Both the position numbers and the translations under genes were made by a program. From assembly GCA_964036155.1 (NCBI GenBank), contig OZ038422.1:58551201-58615200 (forward strand): a DNA stretch of 64,000 bases. Reading direction: 5' to 3'. This DNA comes from Diploscapter coronatus (Eukaryota; Nematoda; Chromadorea; Rhabditida; Rhabditidae). This document shows positions 12,574 through 24,257 of this stretch, in pieces. Position 1 is the stretch's first letter. Every line of letters starts with the position of its first letter. Below the pieces are notes generated by a model, which worked only from the letters and a program-made list of their open reading frames with translations, made no database searches and was not told the origin of the DNA.

Positions 12574-13978
12574 CTTTGTTAAGAGATCTAAACAATCAGC
12601 ATAGTATCATTTCAAAGTGGAAATAGTAAGAGTATTGATTGGATGAGAAAGTCTGCAATTAATGAGTTTGGAATTGATTATTGAAGAAAGGGAAATGAAA
12701 CTACTAAATTGATACTTCACCGTTTTATCAGAGTAAAAATCGATTCCTAAACATGGTTTATCATTTAAGAAGCATTCTATGAATAGTCAGAGCAGCTGAC
12801 AGAGGGGGTCCGGACAATTGCAAAAGTCTTTTGAATCTAAATAAAATCCATATGATTAGTTAGGACCTTGGACCCTAATCACAAAAAATGAAAATTGGGC
12901 CACACTTCCTAAAGTGGGCGGGACTAGGTGAGGGTCGAAACTCATGATTTTCGCAATTTGACTGTAATAAACAGGAGGTACAAAGAAAACTTTTTTGCTA
13001 TAAAAGATTTTCGATAAATTTAAAAAGGATCAACATAATCATGGAGCGTACTTTCTAAAAACATATCGATTTTGAGAGGTTAACCACTTGTTGAATACTG
13101 TAGGTCGTCCCGAAGTCAAAAATTGATTTTTAGAATTCCCTATTTTTGCTATTGGAAGTCGTGTCGTTCGTGGAGGCAGAAATTCTGTCTGAAATAGTCC
13201 GTATCTCCGAGACTAATGTCCCAAATACTGCTCTGAATAAGGACAACGGTACAAATCTTCCTCTTAGAAGCAGTAGACACTGATGTTCGTGGTAGTGACA
13301 GTCGTGTGTCTGGTATAAATGGCAAAAGTGATGTAATTCCTCCTCTTTCTTCTAGTTCACAAATGGAATTATCAACTTTTCAAAGTCAAAAATTCAATGC
13401 ACATCACTATGGTTATTATCGTTTACTTTAATGGACGATTCATAAAAACTAAAATAATTTATTAAATAAACACTTTATTGAGAGGGTTACAAGTGAATAC
13501 ATACGTAGGAAACCTTATACGACTAAAATATAATTCCAACAAAAGTCGTCAGGATAAAAACCTACAATTTAAATAAAGCTCACAAAAACAGATTTAAGTA
13601 ACCATTTTGACGGTTCGCATTCTTTTGATTGTTTACGTCTATGTGTGCAGAATCGCCTTCACATGTTATGCATCATTTTGAAGCTAATGAAATTTGGAAC
13701 AAAATGTAAGAAATGGATTTTTAATTTTCAAAATAAAAATTTAAATTTTGAGTGAAAAACTGCCAAAAATGGTTTAGGAAAATCAATTTTATGCTAATTT
13801 CGAGCATTTTTTGAGATCAAGATTATCTGAAACAATTTTTTTCTTAAATCTCCATAGTCGATTTTCATAATTCGCATGAAAACTTTGAAAGAAAATTGAA
13901 ATTAAAGTGACTATATTCTTATATAGTAGAGATAATATATGAAATCTAATTGTAAGATTATTATAATTACAAAAAGCT
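12574..13978. other. intergenic region between Kelch copies 1 and 2
   Basis: The first 200 bp is the duplicated 5' flank of copy 1. The rest (about 12780-13970) has no supported exon. It contains a GC-richer stretch near 12800-12960 and AT-rich sequence with several AATAAA hexamers near 13460-13580. Confidence 0.5.
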
Positions 13979-15242
13979 TTATTTTACGTGAATTTTTCCG
14001 ACTTCACGCCATTTATTCGTTTGTGGATCGTATTCCTCGATTGCTTTGCAAAAGTTTCCCACAGAACGTTCTTGATATCTAAGTTAACAAATATTTGGTA
14101 TAAAAATATGCAAAATCTCAGCTCACTCTCCAATTGAATACAATTTCCCGTTAGCGACAACAAGCGAATGATGCCATCTAACATAATTCATATCAGCGAT
14201 TCGAGAAATTCGACTGTCAGCTGGAGCTGAGGGGTCGAAACACAGACAGGATTTTAATGGCCATTTATCACTAAATACATGATGATACATTATTTCTCAT
14301 ACAAAATTAACGACTAGTATCCTCCAGTTATGTAAATTCTTCCATTTAACGATGCAACTCCAAAAGCACCTCGTCTTTCTGGAATCTCTCCAATTTCTTT
14401 CCATTCCCGTTCATCGTCTGATAATCGATATATCTTTCTACTTTCACCACCATCAATAACTGAATATCCATAATTACAATAATGAATATGCTATAATGTG
14501 ACCGTATAAAATTCCATCGCATGCTATTATTTGAAAATCATTAATTGGAAGAGGAAATGGAGATCCTGTTTGCCATATTCCATCTATTAAAACCTGAATA
14601 AATTATTTCATGGACTTCATTAGATCTTCTTACATCAACTCGATTCGTAAATTCGTTTGATTTTGGATCCCATCCACCAAAATAGTACAATTTGTCCTTG
14701 CAATAAGCCACAAATGCACCACTACGCCATTCAGGAGGATCTGGTCCTGCAAGGAATGCAATAAAATTAAACTAATCTACTGGCTTTTATAATGTTACCT
14801 CCATTGATTTGTCGAGTATTCAGATCGAATATTTCAACCGATTTGTTATCAAAACTAATTGCAAAAATCTAAAATTTACAAAATTGGCAATGACAAACAA
14901 GATAATTTACTTTATCTTTTGTTGTTGCTACTTCCCATGATCCAGAATATTTAGTAAATTTCGCAATTTGCTTAACAGAATTAGAATGCGAATCAAACAG
15001 ACAAATTCTTCCTTCCGAAGTTTCGTCTTTTTTATAAGGCACTAAATACTAAAGTTAACTTTCGAAAATACAAGAAATATTTCCCTACGATAGAGTAAAA
15101 ATTTCTTCTCGAGCGCTGTCGGCAGATATTTCCTGATTATTTGCATCATCCGTCTATTAGTCCAGGCCAATTGTCCCAGATCTTTGAATTCGGGATATTG
15201 GCAGATCAACAATATAATTTCGACTGGTAAATTGGCTAGCAT
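13979..15242 (-). CDS. F-box/Kelch-repeat protein, copy 2 (intact)
   Basis: Eight exons: 15242-15089, 15041-14911, 14868-14799, 14746-14634, 14593-14503, 14459-14315, 14270-14127, 14078-13979. They sum to 948 bp, giving 315 residues and a stop. Residues 1-51 look like an F-box (LPVEIILLICQYPEFKDLGQ, LAWTNRRMMQIIRKYLP). Kelch blades follow: DKLYYFGG, the GVASLNGRIYITGG strand, HSLVVANGKLY, and the closing blade IEEYDPQTNKWREVGKI. Intron 5 is only 43 nt with a GTCACA donor, and is almost identical in all copies. The likely role is substrate receptor of a cullin-RING ligase (domain inference). A TTTAG-type acceptor precedes the start codon region in the family, as for trans-splicing. This is the best-preserved member and a useful reference for the others. 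Confidence 0.85.
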
Positions 15243-15898
15243 CTTTGCTAAGAGACCTGAACAATCACCATAGTATTATTCCAAAATGGAAATAGTAAAA
15301 GAATATTATTTGAATGAGAAAGTCTGGAATCATTAAAGAACAGGGAATGAAACTACTAAACTGATGCTTCGCAATTTTACCCAACTAAAATCGATTCCTC
15401 GACCACACTGCTGTTTTGTACCCTCTTCCCTTTCGCCCTGTCTACTTTGGCAATGCACAGGCACGAAAGGGAGAGAAAGAACGATGAAAAGGAAAGGAAA
15501 GCGAAAAAGGAGGGGAATTTATTGTCGATCAGGAAAGCGCTCTTAAAACACTAAAACAATTAATTACATCCAATTATCTCGTTCAAATATCAGAATAGAA
15601 GCAATTTCCGAAGTTTTAAGATCGAGCATGCACAAGAACTTGTCAGGAGAAGCGCTCGGGGAAGGCCGGAATGTTGGGGACGCGATTGTCGTTGAAATCG
15701 TTCGATTTCTACTAAAATTTTAAATTTACGCGATTCCAGATTATTTCAACTGTCAAAATAGTTGAAGGAACTCAATGGGCATCGATAGAATATGAAATTA
15801 GCCTGGAGCGCCACTTCTGAACCACAGTAGGAACGCGAAAACAGTCTTTATTAGCGCTTTTAATGAAAATTTTCAAAAATTCATATCTCCCTATGCAC

Positions 15899-15960
15899 CA
15901 GGGCTGTTGTGGAATCGAATTAGAAAAAAAATCGGAATCGGAACTTCCTCAACAGCCCTG
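15899..15960. mobile_element. 62-bp hAT-like MITE with 8-bp target duplication
   Basis: Ends CAGGGCTGTTG and CAACAGCCCTG are perfect inverted repeats. The element is flanked on both sides by CTATGCAC (15891-15898 and 15961-15968). An 8-bp duplication and CAGGG termini are typical of hAT-superfamily elements. The unit is too short to code for anything. Confidence 0.85.
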
Positions 15961-15968
15961 CTATGCAC

Positions 15969-16470
15969 TAGACAAATTTTCATATTTATTTTTTTATTTT
16001 GTAGATCTGGAGTAGGAAAATATCACAAAAATAAAATTTTAGGATAATATTTTTGGTGAGAAAAAGTCACTCGAAATTACCCTATATACCCGTACTACAC
16101 TTACAGGTATAATGTGAGTTAATGTTGGAATTTTCCATGAAATCTTGTAGAGCTGTTCAAGTTGATCAACTTCTGTCCAGAACTTATTCTAGAATGTGCA
16201 CACACAGAGAGCTATGAATTTTTGAAATTTACTGCCCTAAAGGAATTTTGCAATAATTGATTATTGAACTTCAAAAAAATCTAGAGCTCATACTAATGCG
16301 AATTCGAGATCGGTTCTGGAACAAAGTTGTTCGCCATGTCCACCTACACAACATACTGGAAGGAAGAATTTTTCCAACGTCATTTACGCGTAAACGCAGT
16401 ATAGAACGAAATGTACGCAATCAAGACGCAAAAAGTGCGCATTTCTGCAGAAATTGACATTAAAAAATTG
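15969..16470 (+). repeat. 500-bp dispersed repeat, copy A
   Basis: This is clearly similar in the same orientation to 59340-59840. Shared strings include GAATGTGCACACACAG, TTTACTGCCCTAAAGG and AAAAGTGCGCATTTCTGC. The copy at 59 kb forms the loop of a foldback element. Here the foldback arms are not seen. A short open frame inside it (from about 16257) is not supported as a gene. Confidence 0.75.
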
Positions 16471-18352
16471 TGTTTTTTTCGGTGTATGGTAATCTTCAGA
16501 TCATGGAGATTTCAAGAATGTATAATACTTGGAAGCTACCAATCACTATAGATATCACCGGCATGATTTCGGTTCTATAATAAAATAAGGATAAAATGCA
16601 TCATCTTTGACGGAAAAAAGTCGAAAGTGTGACCCCTTCATATCAAAGTCCGACACTGGTATTAGGGGTAAAAAAGGTCGTAGAATCAGATGGAATGATC
16701 AAAACCTACTGAAGTGGGGGCAAAAAGACCCGAAATCCGCCATTTTCTCAAACTATGCTAATTTTACCTAAAAAATTGTCTTTTTAGGTACTTGTTCGGG
16801 GGTTTCGTGAAAAATGTCCAACAGCAAAGTTGTTCAGCGTAAAATTCTGCGTAGAATGAACCCCATATTGGCTCATGAATGTGCAAATTTGGAAAGCTAA
16901 TTAGCATGATTGGTTACGGTAATTATGCTAATTAACTCGAAAAACTAATTATGGCAAATGGTTACTGGGTCCAATAGAAACTTATCCACCAAGTTTCGGC
17001 TTTCTACGATTAATCTGAATTTCTAGTATCACTATACTCTATAGTAAGCTCTAGTCTTGTACAGTCTGTAGCTTAAGTTCATCAGATTACCAGTAGGCAA
17101 AAATAAGGAGGAAAAGGCAAGATAGAAAAAAACGGTTCCAGGCAAGCAAAACTAATAATAAAATGATACGAACAAGAGTAAAGAACAAATTAGAAAGATG
17201 GAGTCACACCGCAGTTGTTAGCGAGTGCACTAAAAACTGAATTGAGAGGTTGTGAATTATCACGGACGGACGGTTTTTTTCTCCATTCTTCAACATAGCA
17301 TGATACAGTGCGGTCAGTCAGTCACCAACAACCTCGGTCGCACCACAAATGAGTACTGTTTTCTCGCCTCTACCTTTTTGCATTACCATTCCAAGTTCTT
17401 TCAAATCATCCGTTCCAGTTAAAAATAAAAAATTATGTTTCACTAGTTTCACTAACTCTCAATTCAAATTCCTTTACGTGTAACGTACAAAAAAGGGGAG
17501 AGTGGGTTTCGAAATATGAAGAAACGGGAACAGGGCTGCAAATTTTGTACACGATTATACACGATGATGAATTTGAAAAGCTCTCTTCGCGTATTGAAGG
17601 ATAGATGAAAACAACCGACTGCGATAAGTTATTGCAAAACTTTTAGATGCGTGTCCAATCGTGTAAAAAATTTGCAACCCTGAATGGGAGGAGCTCTTCC
17701 TTCTATTTCTGCTTTTTTTCTTCTTTGCCTTCCCGTTACAGTCCCCTGCTACATCTTCGTATAAAAGGCCCTAGTGATCTCGTCTTTCATGCTTCGAGGG
17801 TCACATCGCCTCTTTCTTCATTTCGACCTAAAAGGTTTGATCTTCATTTCAAATTTGAAATTAATTTTTTGAATTTAAAACTAACAATCAGATCAGCTAA
17901 TCAAATTTATCCATTAGCTGAAATAGCAAAATATTTAGAACAAGACAATAACTCTCTAAATATTTTGAAAGGCTCATCTTATAGTCTTTTCTAGTTCATA
18001 TTCTCATTAATCATATCCTTTCATCCTCTTTTGTCATCATTCACACTTACCGTAAAGTCTAAAATCCAAGCCTCTAAAATATAAGTCCACAACTAAAGTT
18101 GTCAAAACTGCCCATGACTCAGCTCAAATCATATTGGGGATTTATTTATGGATTCTTTAGAACATTTAGATCAGGTTTTTACTAATATCATATGATAAAA
18201 TACGACGGTTTGAAAATTTCAACTTATCGAAAATAAAGAAAAAATCGAAAAACGAAGTCCATGGACTTTTATTTTAGGATTTACAGTGTCTATTCGCATG
18301 TATTTGGTTCTATTCTAATTAACTTCATTTTGTTTATTGATTTCTCTACAGG
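16471..18352. other. intergenic region upstream of the collagen gene
   Basis: No supported gene. It contains a hAT-like MITE (listed separately), diverged repeat-like sequence at 16560-17000, and the presumed collagen promoter. A good splice acceptor (TTTCTCTACAG, ending at 18351) lies one base before the collagen start codon. Confidence 0.5.
17531..17682. mobile_element. 152-bp hAT-like MITE
   Basis: Termini of about 26 bp are inverted repeats. The left reads CAGGGCTGCAAATTTTGTAC and the right ends TTTGCAACCCTG, with further symmetry in ACACGATT and AATCGTGT. The flanking octamers AACGGGAA and AATGGGAG match at six of eight positions, consistent with an old 8-bp target duplication. Confidence 0.7.
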
Positions 18353-20933
18353 ATGTTCGAAGAGAAGCTCCTCGTGGGGATCGCCTCCACTTGCTCGCTG
18401 ATCGCCGTGATCACCTGCCTGATCGTCATCCCGACGATCTACAGGGAGATCAACGACATCCACGACGAGGTCATCAACTCCGTCAACGTGTTCCGTGTGG
18501 AGACCGACACTGCCTGGGCTGACATGATGGACGTCCAAGTCCTGGTCACCCCTCCATCCAAGCCCAGAGAGAACCCATTCGCCTCGGTCTTCCGTCAGAA
18601 GCGTCAGTATTACGGCGGACTTCCATCTTGGTGCCAGTGCAATGTTCCAGTCGCCCGCTGCCCATCGTTAGTATCTTATTTTAATTTTTATGACGAAAAA
18701 CAATAATCTATTCAATTTCAGAGGACCACCTGGACCCCCTGGACCTCGTAAGTTCGACTTTCTAATTTTAAAATTTCCTAAAGAAATGGAAGAGTTGAGA
18801 AGAGAGCGATATTCAATCATTCACTGCTTACAATAGTTAATCATATACCATTTCAGCTGGACAGCCCGGAAATCCTGTGAGAATTACTTTCATATATGAT
18901 ATATGATTTGCATATTATTACCAGTGATATTATTATGTTTTTTTCGGAATAACTTACGTTATATTCTGAAAAAATAAACATAATATTCACTGGTGATATG
19001 TTTCTGTGAATTATATTTGAATGAACCGAAAATAGGGACCCCCTGGACAGCCTGGAGCCGACAGCCACGATTTCTATCCAGCCATCTCTTGCCCAGCTCC
19101 ACCCAACGACTGCAAGCGATGCCCAAGAGGGTAGGTTTTTCTCAATATCACAACTATTTGGCTTGAAAAATCTAGTATCTGAAGTAAAAAAAGATCAAAT
19201 TATTCAATAATGATGTGCATAATGTGATGCATATCGGTATTATTTGATAAAATAATATACTTCAATAATACAATTGTCAAGCCAAATATGATGTTTAATG
19301 GGTTTATTCATTCATATTGTCATTCTGAACGACTAATCCGTGTAATTTCAGACCACCAGGACCGTAAGTTCCCCATTTTTTTACTTCTCTGATCAATATC
19401 TAATCAACAAATGATTTAAGTCCTGGACCTGATGGACATATGGGACCTGCTGTAAGCTAATTTTATTCCAGAATTTTCACTAAATTTCACTTTTTAGGGA
19501 CACCCTGGAGTAAGCTGGAATCATACATTTCAGAGATTATGCTAATTTAACTTAAGGCCCCAGGACAGCCAGGTTTCGGAGGACGTGGCGGCCCACCTGG
19601 ACCCGTAAGATTTTGATTAATTCATCCTCGAATTTGATTCTAATTTTATTCCATTTCAGCAAGGACCTGCCGGAGGTGAGTTTTCTTCCATTTGCCGACA
19701 CAAAACACGATTATTATTTTGATATTTTAATCTGAATCTAACCATCCCCAGGACTTTAATTCGGAATATCTTACAAATTACAGCTTTTCTCCCTCTTAAA
19801 TCCCATTTCAAATCCTTCCTTAATATACCATCAAGTTTGAATAGGCTAATCATTTCTGTCTAAATCGAAATTAATTCCTACATTAACTCGAATAACCTTT
19901 AGATGCTGGAAGACCAGGAGGCCCAGTATGGAAATGTTTTATAAATAATTTGCATATCATCGATGATATCATTATTGCGTTTCAAGATAATTTAATGCCT
20001 CATGAATTACTCTTGATAACTAATAATTATCATTGACGATAATACGTGAATTATCTATAAAAGAATTTGACTGATCTAGGGACAACCCGGACGCCGTAAG
20101 TTCTAAAGCTAAGATCGTCCGATCCAATGATGCATATAACTTGATTTTCAGCCGGACTCGCAGGAAGGAGCGGAGCTCGTGTAGCTGGAAGACCAGGAAG
20201 AGCAGGGTAAATCATTCGTAGCTCAAAAACACAGCATAACTCATGAAAATTTAGAGCCCCAGGACAGCCCGTACGTTTTATTCGAATAATTCCCTGAAAA
20301 CGAACTATTTTCTAATTTATTATAGGGTCAACCAGGAATCGACGGAGGCCTCCCAGGAATCCCAGGTTTGCGGCTCATAAACGATTTAGCCCTAGGATTA
20401 ATGTTAATTCTGGGCGTAAAAACCCAGTGTTAAATTATCCAAAGGTTTAAATTGATTATTGAAATCATTTAAGGAGGCGACGGACGCCCCGTGAGTTGAA
20501 TTAACACCTAATCTAGTCGCTTATTTAATTAATTTAGGGACCCGTTGGAGCCCCAGGAAACCCCGGTATCGAATTCACAGCTATTTACTGCCTATCGAAG
20601 ATTGTGATTGAATGGGGATTTTTGGCGAAGTTGAATCTGAAATCTCTCATTTAATCATGATTTTGGTCGGTTGAAATCGCTATGAATGACTCGATTGCAG
20701 GATATTCCGGAAGGTAGATTTTCAAAACTTGATCTTTGATTAATAATTGCTGTTCAGACCAGGAGAAGATGGTATGCCAGGAATCCCAGGACAGCCGTAA
20801 GAAGACTTCAATAGTTTATAATTATGAGAAAATGACTGATCCTTGCAGAGGAATCCCAGGACCGGACTCGTCTTACTGCGCCTGCCCAACAAGATCCGGC
20901 TACTTCCAGGCCAAGAGATACAGAAAGCACTAA
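18353..20933 (+). CDS. cuticle collagen with an intron-riddled triple helix
   Basis: Nineteen coding exons sum to 906 bp, giving 301 residues. Exon 1 (18353-18666) has the nematode cuticle-collagen N-terminal domain: MFEEKLLVGIASTCS, a hydrophobic segment, then a Trp-containing helix (TAWADMMD). A subtilisin/furin-type site RQKRQ follows, then cysteines CQC and C. Gly-X-Y blocks interrupted by a Cys-containing spacer (ISCPAPPNDCKRCPRG) follow. The C-terminus is SSYCACPTRSGYF then a basic tail. The other exons are 18722-18747, 18857-18876, 19036-19130, 19352-19363, 19421-19451, 19498-19509, 19557-19604, 19660-19675, 19903-19925, 20080-20095, 20152-20206, 20255-20270, 20326-20365, 20474-20490, 20538-20565, 20701-20713, 20758-20796 and 20849-20933. 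Such collagens are secreted by the hypodermis and cross-linked into cuticle. The acceptor one base before the ATG suggests trans-splicing. Caenorhabditis cuticle collagens usually have one to three introns; this has 18. Confidence 0.93.
18920..18994. repeat. hairpin-forming inverted repeat in collagen intron 3
   Basis: ACCAGTGATATTATTATG and its near reverse complement CATAATATTCACTGGT are 37 bp apart, and the sequence between continues the pairing. It could be a small MITE or a structure that brings splice sites together. The introns after exon 4 and exon 10 also have paired arms (for example ATTTGGCTTG with CAAGCCAAAT). Confidence 0.6.
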
Positions 20934-21173
20934 GCGGTAGTCCTCGGACCGAACTGGAGACGAACATCCAAAAACTAACATCTTTCCACCACCCATTCTC
21001 TCCAGTCTCGCTTCATTTTTTCTTCTTTTCGTATCTTTGTCTTCTTCTTCTTCAAATCTATCATTCAAGAGTGTCGAGCATCATAAAATTTACTTTCAAT
21101 TCTAAAATAAATGATTTGCACGTGAGACATCGTGTTAAATTTATTAGAAACATTCAATTAAATTACAAAGTAC

Positions 21174-21179
21174 AATAAA
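21174..21179 (+). terminator. polyadenylation signal candidate of the collagen gene
   Basis: AATAAA occurs 240 nt after the collagen stop codon (within TACAATAAAGCC). An earlier AATAAA lies near 21105. Either could direct cleavage of the collagen mRNA. Confidence 0.45.
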
Positions 21180-21555
21180 GCCAGCTTTTAACAATTGTTG
21201 TTTTTCAAGCTTCACATCTAATATTTTTGAAGATATTAAATCATGCCAAATGGAATCATCCAATGAAGATCAGCTTTCTAACTAGTGTGCTAAATATGAT
21301 TATATGGATTCTCAAATTAAGCCACACACGAATTGCATATTGTTGATGCCTAAATTTGAGGGGAAAAAGAATAATTTTAGGTCAGTCTCTCCTTTTCATG
21401 TGCTATTTCTCGAGTTCCTGATTTTCTAACCACTAAAAATAACTGTTCACCACTTTGCACCTCCCAGTTTTCGGTATCAATAATACAGAAATCCCCTTTT
21501 CACTTCAAATGATCTCACTCTTGAAAGCACAAAATTATCGCTGCGTAGATATTCA

Positions 21556-21630
21556 ATGGAAATGAACCGAGTGAACGAATCCCTAAATTGGTTGGACAAT
21601 AAAATGCAACATGCTCAGGAGAATGAGAGA
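21556..21630 (+). other. possible orphan first exon
   Basis: A 25-codon open stretch (MEMNRVNESLNWLDNKMQ, then a short Glu-rich end) is followed by a good donor, GAGAGAGTAAGAAG. It reads like a helical protein N-terminus. I found no second exon on the plus strand before smu-2 at 24258, and Kelch copy 3 on the other strand begins 180 bp further on. It may be a leftover of a broken gene or chance. Confidence 0.25.
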
Positions 21631-21812
21631 GTAAGAAGTTTTCATTTTAATAAATATTGAAAAGAATATTTATTTGAGTTATAATTATTCCTCGTTACTT
21701 TTGGATGTCTTCGAGAGTTGTCTGTATCATGTGCATTGGAATTAAATTATTATTTCACATTTACTGAACAATTTCCATACGAAATCTGAGATTTATATAA
21801 CCAAGCTTTATG

Positions 21813-23028
21813 TTATGCTATTTTTCCGACTTCACGCCATTCATTCGTTTGTGGATCGTATTCCTCGATTGAATTATGAAATCTAAGTTAACAAATATTT
21901 AATATAAAGATATGCTAAATCTCAGCTCACTCTCGAATTAAATACAATTTCCCGTTAGCGACAATGAGCGAATGACCCGCTCTTCTATAATTCATATCAG
22001 CGATTCGAGAAATTCGACTGTCAGCTGGAGCTGAGGGATCAAAACACAGACAGGATTTTAATGAATTATCAAGGCTAAATATATAATGATGCATTATTTA
22101 TCATACAAAATTAACGACTCGTGCCCTCCAGTTATGTAAATTCTTCCATTTAGCGATGCAACTCCGAAATAACCTCGTCCTTCTGGAAGCTCTCCGATTT
22201 CAATCCACTCCCGCTCATCGTCTGATAATCGATATATCTTTCCGCTACTCCATCCATCAATAACTGAATATCCATAATTACAATAATGAATATACTATAA
22301 TGTGACCGTATAAAATTTCATCGCATGTTATTGTTTGAACAGAATAAATTGGAAGAGGAAACGCAGGTCTTACTTGCCATTTTCCATCTATTAAAACCTG
22401 AACTAATTATTATTTATGGACTTTCATTCGATCTTCTTACATCAACTCGATTCGTGCCTCTACCCAAATAATACAATTTGTCTTTGAAATAAGCCACAGA
22501 TGCACATTTCCGCCATTCAGGAGGATTTGGTCCTGCAAATAATGCAATAGATTAAACCACAACCTATTGGCTTTTGTAATTTTACCTCTAGTGATTTGTC
22601 GAGTATTCAGATCGAAAATTTCAAACGCTTTGTTATAAGCTCTAATTGCGAAAATCTAAAATTATAAAATTGGTAATGCCAAATAAAATAATCTACTTTA
22701 TCTTTTGTTGTTGCTACTTCATATGATCGTAAATAATTAGTAAATTTCCCAATCTGCTCAACAGAATTAGTATGCGAATCAAACAAACAAATTCTCCCTT
22801 CCCAAACTTCGCCGTTTTTATAAGGCACTAAATACTCTAATTAATTTTCGCTCATACAAGAAATATTTTCCTACAATAGAATAAAGTTTTCCTCTTGAGT
22901 GCTTTCGGCAGATGCTTCTTGATTATTCGCATCATTCGCTTGTTAGTCCAGGCCAATTGTCCCAGATCTTTGAATTCGGGATATTCGCAGATCAACAAGA
23001 TAATCTCGACTGGTAAATTGGCTAACAT
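21813..23028 (-). CDS. F-box/Kelch-repeat protein, copy 3
   Basis: Same exon plan as copy 2. F-box exon at the 23028 end (LPVEIILLICEYPEFKDLGQ), then exon 2 with WEGRICLFDSHTNSVEQ, Kelch blades, the conserved 43-nt intron, and a last exon ending EWREVGKIA and a stop at 21813-21815. Relative to copy 2 the last exon has a small in-frame deletion before IEEYDPQTNEW, and exon 4 is shorter (YYLGRGTNRVD). No frame break was seen, so it is probably functional. Its 3' flank (about 21650-21775) is similar, in inverse orientation, to the flanks at 34722 and 38385. So the duplicated unit was larger than the gene. It lies on the other side of the collagen gene from copies 1 and 2. Confidence 0.75.
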
Positions 23029-24257
23029 TTTTGTTAAGAGACCTAAACAATCACCATAATATTATTTCAAAATGGAAATGGCAAAAGAGTATTGATTGAA
23101 TGAGAAATTCTGCAATTAATGAGTTTGAAATTGATCATTGAAGAAAGGGGAATGAAACTACTAAATTGATGCTTTACAATTTTTATTAGACTAAAAATCG
23201 ATTCCTAAACACGGTCTATCATTCAAGAATTCTAAAATTGGAAGATGCATGTTGAAATAAAACTATCTGTGTATTTACTTACCAGTTATAAATGACATAA
23301 ATACACAGCTCGTATCACCAAGTATTTTCCATGCTTACTAACGTTATGATATCGTTTATATTGCTGCTGAAAGCTTGTTTAATTTCAAAATGAGTTATTT
23401 GGAAGATAGGAGATTGTTCATAACGTTCATTCGCATTAATGATACAGTCTGATAACAATCGAGTTATTGGAATTTGAGTTTTTTTCGACATTTGGTTCAT
23501 TGAAAATGTATTCATATGTATCCAAGTTACGAGCCGATGTTTAGCACAGAATAATTTTTAAGAGCGAATGTCAATAAGGACCAAAGTCTGTATAAGCAGA
23601 GATCCGGAAATTGAGCTGATTTTCACGGAGTTTGTTCAGTTTTTCACCCTGATCAATAGATTTCTCATATTTGGTCTAATTATATGTAAATTTATAGAAT
23701 TGTTTTAATAAAATATTAAACCAAGACTGCATCCTTACCTGACTAAATAAATCTTTATAATTATTCCGAAAACGAAAAACGTCAAACTTTCACAACGTTT
23801 TTCTCTCTAAATTACGATATGTATGTTTTGATGATTTTATTAAATAGTCGAAATAATCGAGACCAAAAAAGTCTAATATGAATTTCCTGCATGTTCATCT
23901 TACATTTGATGATCTTCATCTTATTACCTTCTCCTCAGGGGATCAATGAATCCATATATTGATACTCAGATCCATGATAAGTCTATTTTTGTTTCATTCT
24001 TGTCGTCAAAGAATAGCATTTGAGCGAATTCAAACAGCCACTTAATGCATGCAGAGGGAATGCAAGTGAGAGAAGCGAATTAGAGAAGCAGAGAATTTTC
24101 AAGCTGCGTTTGTTTTCTCTTTCGATTTTGGTTGTTTTCGCCTTTTTCTATTTCTGGATTTTTTTTAATATTAATTCCACTGAATTTAGATAGTTGCGCA
24201 TTCAATTCGATCAGCCAAATTGTCTGCAGCAAATTCTCCCTGACTCGATATCCGATC
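23029..24257. other. intergenic region upstream of Kelch copy 3 and smu-2
   Basis: It holds the duplicated 5' flank of Kelch copy 3 (to about 23230), a solo end of the TTAA-type repeat family at 23558, and the presumed smu-2 promoter. The minus-strand frame at 23315-23515 has no splice or domain support. Confidence 0.5.
23558..23670 (+). mobile_element. solo end of the TTAA-type inverted-repeat family
   Basis: It begins TTAAGAGCGAATGTCA and continues with ACCAAAGTC, GCTGATTTTCAC and TTCAGTTTTTCACC. This matches the ends of the elements at 34041-38891 and 58428-60805. Orientation says the element body would lie to the right, but homology fades within about 110 bp. It is probably a truncated copy. 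Confidence 0.6.

Noticed and set aside
16257..16457. Plus-strand 66-codon frame
   Set aside because: It lies in the dispersed 500-bp repeat. The matching copy at 59.6 kb does not keep the frame, so it is not a conserved protein.
23558..23670. Idea that the TTAA-type end here pairs with another end to enclose Kelch copy 3
   Set aside because: The end points the wrong way (body to the right), and no matching inverted end was found to the left of copy 3.
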